From assembly GCF_006540005.1 (NCBI RefSeq), contig NZ_BJOC01000017.1, positions 1 through 64,000 of the forward strand: DNA of 64,000 nt. The letters run 5' to 3'. The position numbers and the translations under genes are program-made. Origin of the DNA: Halomonas halmophila. GTDB taxonomy: Bacteria; Pseudomonadota; Gammaproteobacteria; Pseudomonadales; Halomonadaceae. A model generated the notes under the pieces. It did no database searches. It saw only the letters and a list, made by a program, of their open reading frames with translations, and had not been told where the DNA came from. Below are positions 62,511-64,000 of this stretch, one piece after another (positions within the stretch are counted from its first letter, which is position 1; every line of letters begins with the position of its first letter).

Positions 62511-63523
62511 GCCTCGATGTGCGGGCCGAGCATGACCTCTCGCGTTTCAACACCCTGGGGCTGCCGTGTCGTGCCGAGCGTTTCGTGGCGCCGACTTCCG
62601 CCGGACAACTGGCCGCCGCCCTGACGCTAGCCGATGAGCAGAACCTCGAGCCCTTGCTGTTGGGCGGCGGCAGCAATGTCATCCTGCCGCCGCGCCTGCC
62701 TCGGCTGGTCATCCAGCCGGCCATGGCCGACTGGCGGTGGCTCGAGGAGGGCGAGTGTCCGCGGCTCGAGGTCGATGCCGGCGTGGTCTGGCATGACCTG
62801 GTCATGGCCCTGGCCGCTCGCGGCATCTGGGGCATCGAGAACCTGGCCCTGATTCCCGGGCATTGCGGTGCCGCCCCCATCCAGAACATCGGCGCCTATG
62901 GCGTCGAGCTGGCCGATGTGGTGGAGGCCGTGCGCGTGGTATCGCTGCATGACGGCCGGGAGTCGCTGATGGACGCCGAGGCGTGTGCCTTCGGCTATCG
63001 CGACAGCATCTTCAAGCGGGAGATGGCGGGCCAGGTGGCGATTACCGGGTTGATTCTGCGGTTGTCCCGTCGGGCCGCTCCGCGTCTCGATTATGGTGAC
63101 CTGGCGCAGCGGGTCCCGGCACGGCCGTCAGCCCTGGAGGTGGCCGAAGCCGTGTGTGCCACGCGCCGCGAGAAGTTGCCGGATCCGGCGGTGCTCGGCA
63201 ATGCCGGGAGTTTCTTCAAGAACCCGCTGGTGTCCCGCGAGCAAGCCGCTGCCCTGCGCGAAGCGCATCCCGGGATGCCGCAATTCCCCCAGGCGGCGGG
63301 CGTCAAGCTGGCCGCCGGCTGGCTGATCGATCAATGCGGCCTGAAAGGCTGGCGGCGCGGCCATTTTGGCGTGCATGAGCGTCAGGCGCTGGTCCTGGTG
63401 CATCATGGCGGCGGCAGTGCCGTGGAACTGCTGGAACTGGCCGCGGAAGTGGCCGGGCAGGTGCAGCAGCGCTTCGGCGTGCGCCTGGAGCGCGAGCCGC
63501 TGCGGGTCGGTGGCGACAGGTAA
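62507..63523 (+). CDS. murB: UDP-N-acetylenolpyruvoylglucosamine reductase MurB
   Basis: A 338-residue FAD enzyme that reduces the MurA product to UDP-MurNAc, E. coli type I length. FNTLGLPCRAERFV, LLLGGGSNVI, GAAPIQNIGAYGVEL and the catalytic serine in GNAGSFFKNPLV are visible. The start is read as TTG overlapping the preceding stop; a GTG 12 bases later is an alternative. Confidence 0.95.
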   Translation: MSLDVRAEHDLSRFNTLGLPCRAERFVAPTSAGQLAAALTLADEQNLEPLLLGGGSNVILPPRLPRLVIQPAMADWRWLEEGECPRLEVDAGVVWHDLVMALAARGIWGIENLALIPGHCGAAPIQNIGAYGVELADVVEAVRVVSLHDGRESLMDAEACAFGYRDSIFKREMAGQVAITGLILRLSRRAAPRLDYGDLAQRVPARPSALEVAEAVCATRREKLPDPAVLGNAGSFFKNPLVSREQAAALREAHPGMPQFPQAAGVKLAAGWLIDQCGLKGWRRGHFGVHERQALVLVHHGGGSAVELLELAAEVAGQVQQRFGVRLEREPLRVGGDR

Positions 63524-63580
63524 GGGACGCTTACTCAGGCCGGCAGGCAGGCGCGCCAGATTCGCCGCTGCCCGAAAAGC

Positions 63581-63615
63581 AAGCGCCCGCGGCCAATTGG
63601 CCGCGGGCGCTTTTT
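63581..63615. terminator. Terminator between murB and rne
   Basis: AAGCGCCCGCGGCC pairs with GGCCGCGGGCGCTT around AATT, followed by TTT on the plus strand and preceded by AAAGC, so it can serve both convergent genes. Confidence 0.85.
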
Positions 63616-63639
63616 ACGTCAGGGCAGGGCCGTCCAGCT

Positions 63640-64000
63640 TCAGCCCTGACCACCTTCCTGCTCACGCTTGCGGCGCTCGCGGGGGTCGTTGTGGGCCCGG
63701 CGGCGACGCTTGGGCTCGGCGGGCTTGTCCTCGGCTGCGGGCTGAGCCGCCTTCCCGGCCGTTTCTGACTCGGCCTTGGCAGTTGCGGTTTCCGCCTTCG
63801 GCGCCTCGGATTCGGGCTTGTCAGCTGCCGCTTCCGCCTTCGGTGCCTCGGATTCGGGCTTGGCAGTTTTCGCTTCCGCCTTCGGTGCCTCGGACTTGGC
63901 CTTGTCAGCTGCCGCTTTCGCCTTCGGTGCCTCGGACTTGGCCTTTTCAGCTGTCGCTTTCGCCTTCGGTGCCTCGGATTCGGCCTTTTCAGCTGTCGCT
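63640..64000 (-). CDS. rne: RNase E, C-terminal part (partial)
   Basis: The last 120 codons of a minus-strand gene that continues past the window edge. The end RRRRRAHNDPRERRKRE is typical of RNase E C termini, and the murB-rne neighbourhood matches Pseudomonas. The visible part belongs to the disordered scaffold half that binds RNA and degradosome partners. It is dominated by a 14-residue repeat, roughly AKAESEAPKAE plus three variable residues. The catalytic half is outside the window. Confidence 0.82.
   Translation of the reverse strand, partial: ATAEKAESEAPKAKATAEKAKSEAPKAKAAADKAKSEAPKAEAKTAKPESEAPKAEAAADKPESEAPKAETATAKAESETAGKAAQPAAEDKPAEPKRRRRAHNDPRERRKREQEGGQG
63794..64000 (-). repeat. 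42-base in-frame tandem repeat in rne
   Basis: The block GCCTTCGG recurs at 63794, 63836, 63878, 63920 and 63962, exactly 42 bases (14 codons) apart, and the array runs off the window. Units differ by a few bases, mostly keeping Ala, Lys, Glu and Pro. Confidence 0.93.

Overview
The window is a high-GC, tightly packed chromosomal core region of a gammaproteobacterium. Gene content, gene order and protein sequences look most like Halomonadaceae (Halomonas, Chromohalobacter), with Pseudomonas as the nearest well-known layout. That assignment rests on recognised families and conserved neighbourhoods recalled from memory, not on a database search. Almost every gene is a housekeeping gene. I see no prophage, insertion sequence, tRNA or CRISPR array.

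Layout. (1) Positions 1-8129, minus strand: the nitrogen phosphotransferase block (ptsO, rapZ, ptsN, hpf, rpoN), then lipopolysaccharide export (lptB, lptA, lptC), Kdo synthesis (kdsC, kdsD) and a YrbG-type Na+/Ca2+ exchanger. (2) 8271-15011, plus strand: the phospholipid transport operon mlaFEDCB with its terminator, then ibaG, murA, hisG and hisD. (3) 15079-24406: a DegS/AlgW-like protease, a Nif3-like protein, zapG and zapE, ribosomal protein genes rplM-rpsI, the cytochrome bc1 operon petABC, and the stringent starvation pair sspA-sspB. (4) 24516-27813, minus strand: dolP, diaA, yraN, lpoA. (5) 27862-45767, plus strand: rsmI, RNase P RNA (rnpB), and the whole division and cell wall cluster from rsmH to ftsZ, then lpxC with its own promoter. 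(6) 46939-50662: dciA (minus), a small secretory ORF in the secM position, and secA. (7) 50848-63523: argJ, a Nudix-ThiE fusion, lolC/F-lolD, a DUF2062 gene (minus), comEC, msbA, lpxK, ycaR, kdsB, a low-molecular-weight tyrosine phosphatase and murB. The window ends inside the C-terminal repeats of a minus-strand rne (RNase E).

Functionally the window is an envelope-building and division region. Kdo and lipid A steps (kdsB, kdsC, kdsD, lpxC, lpxK), transport (msbA, lptABC, mla, lol), peptidoglycan precursors (murA to murG, mraY, ddl) and division proteins lie together, many with 4-base stop/start overlaps that imply translational coupling.

The two least ordinary things are these. First, a 121-codon ORF directly upstream of secA (47510-47875) has a signal peptide, an Arg-Arg-Gly-Pro-Pro motif five codons before its stop, and a segment complementary to the secA ribosome binding region. 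It is a candidate SecM-type translational arrest sensor. Second, a family of related heptanucleotide tandem arrays lies directly downstream of the stop codons of ptsO, zapE, lpxC, dciA and secA. At three loci they form convergent pairs, and twice they begin with the same small GC hairpin.
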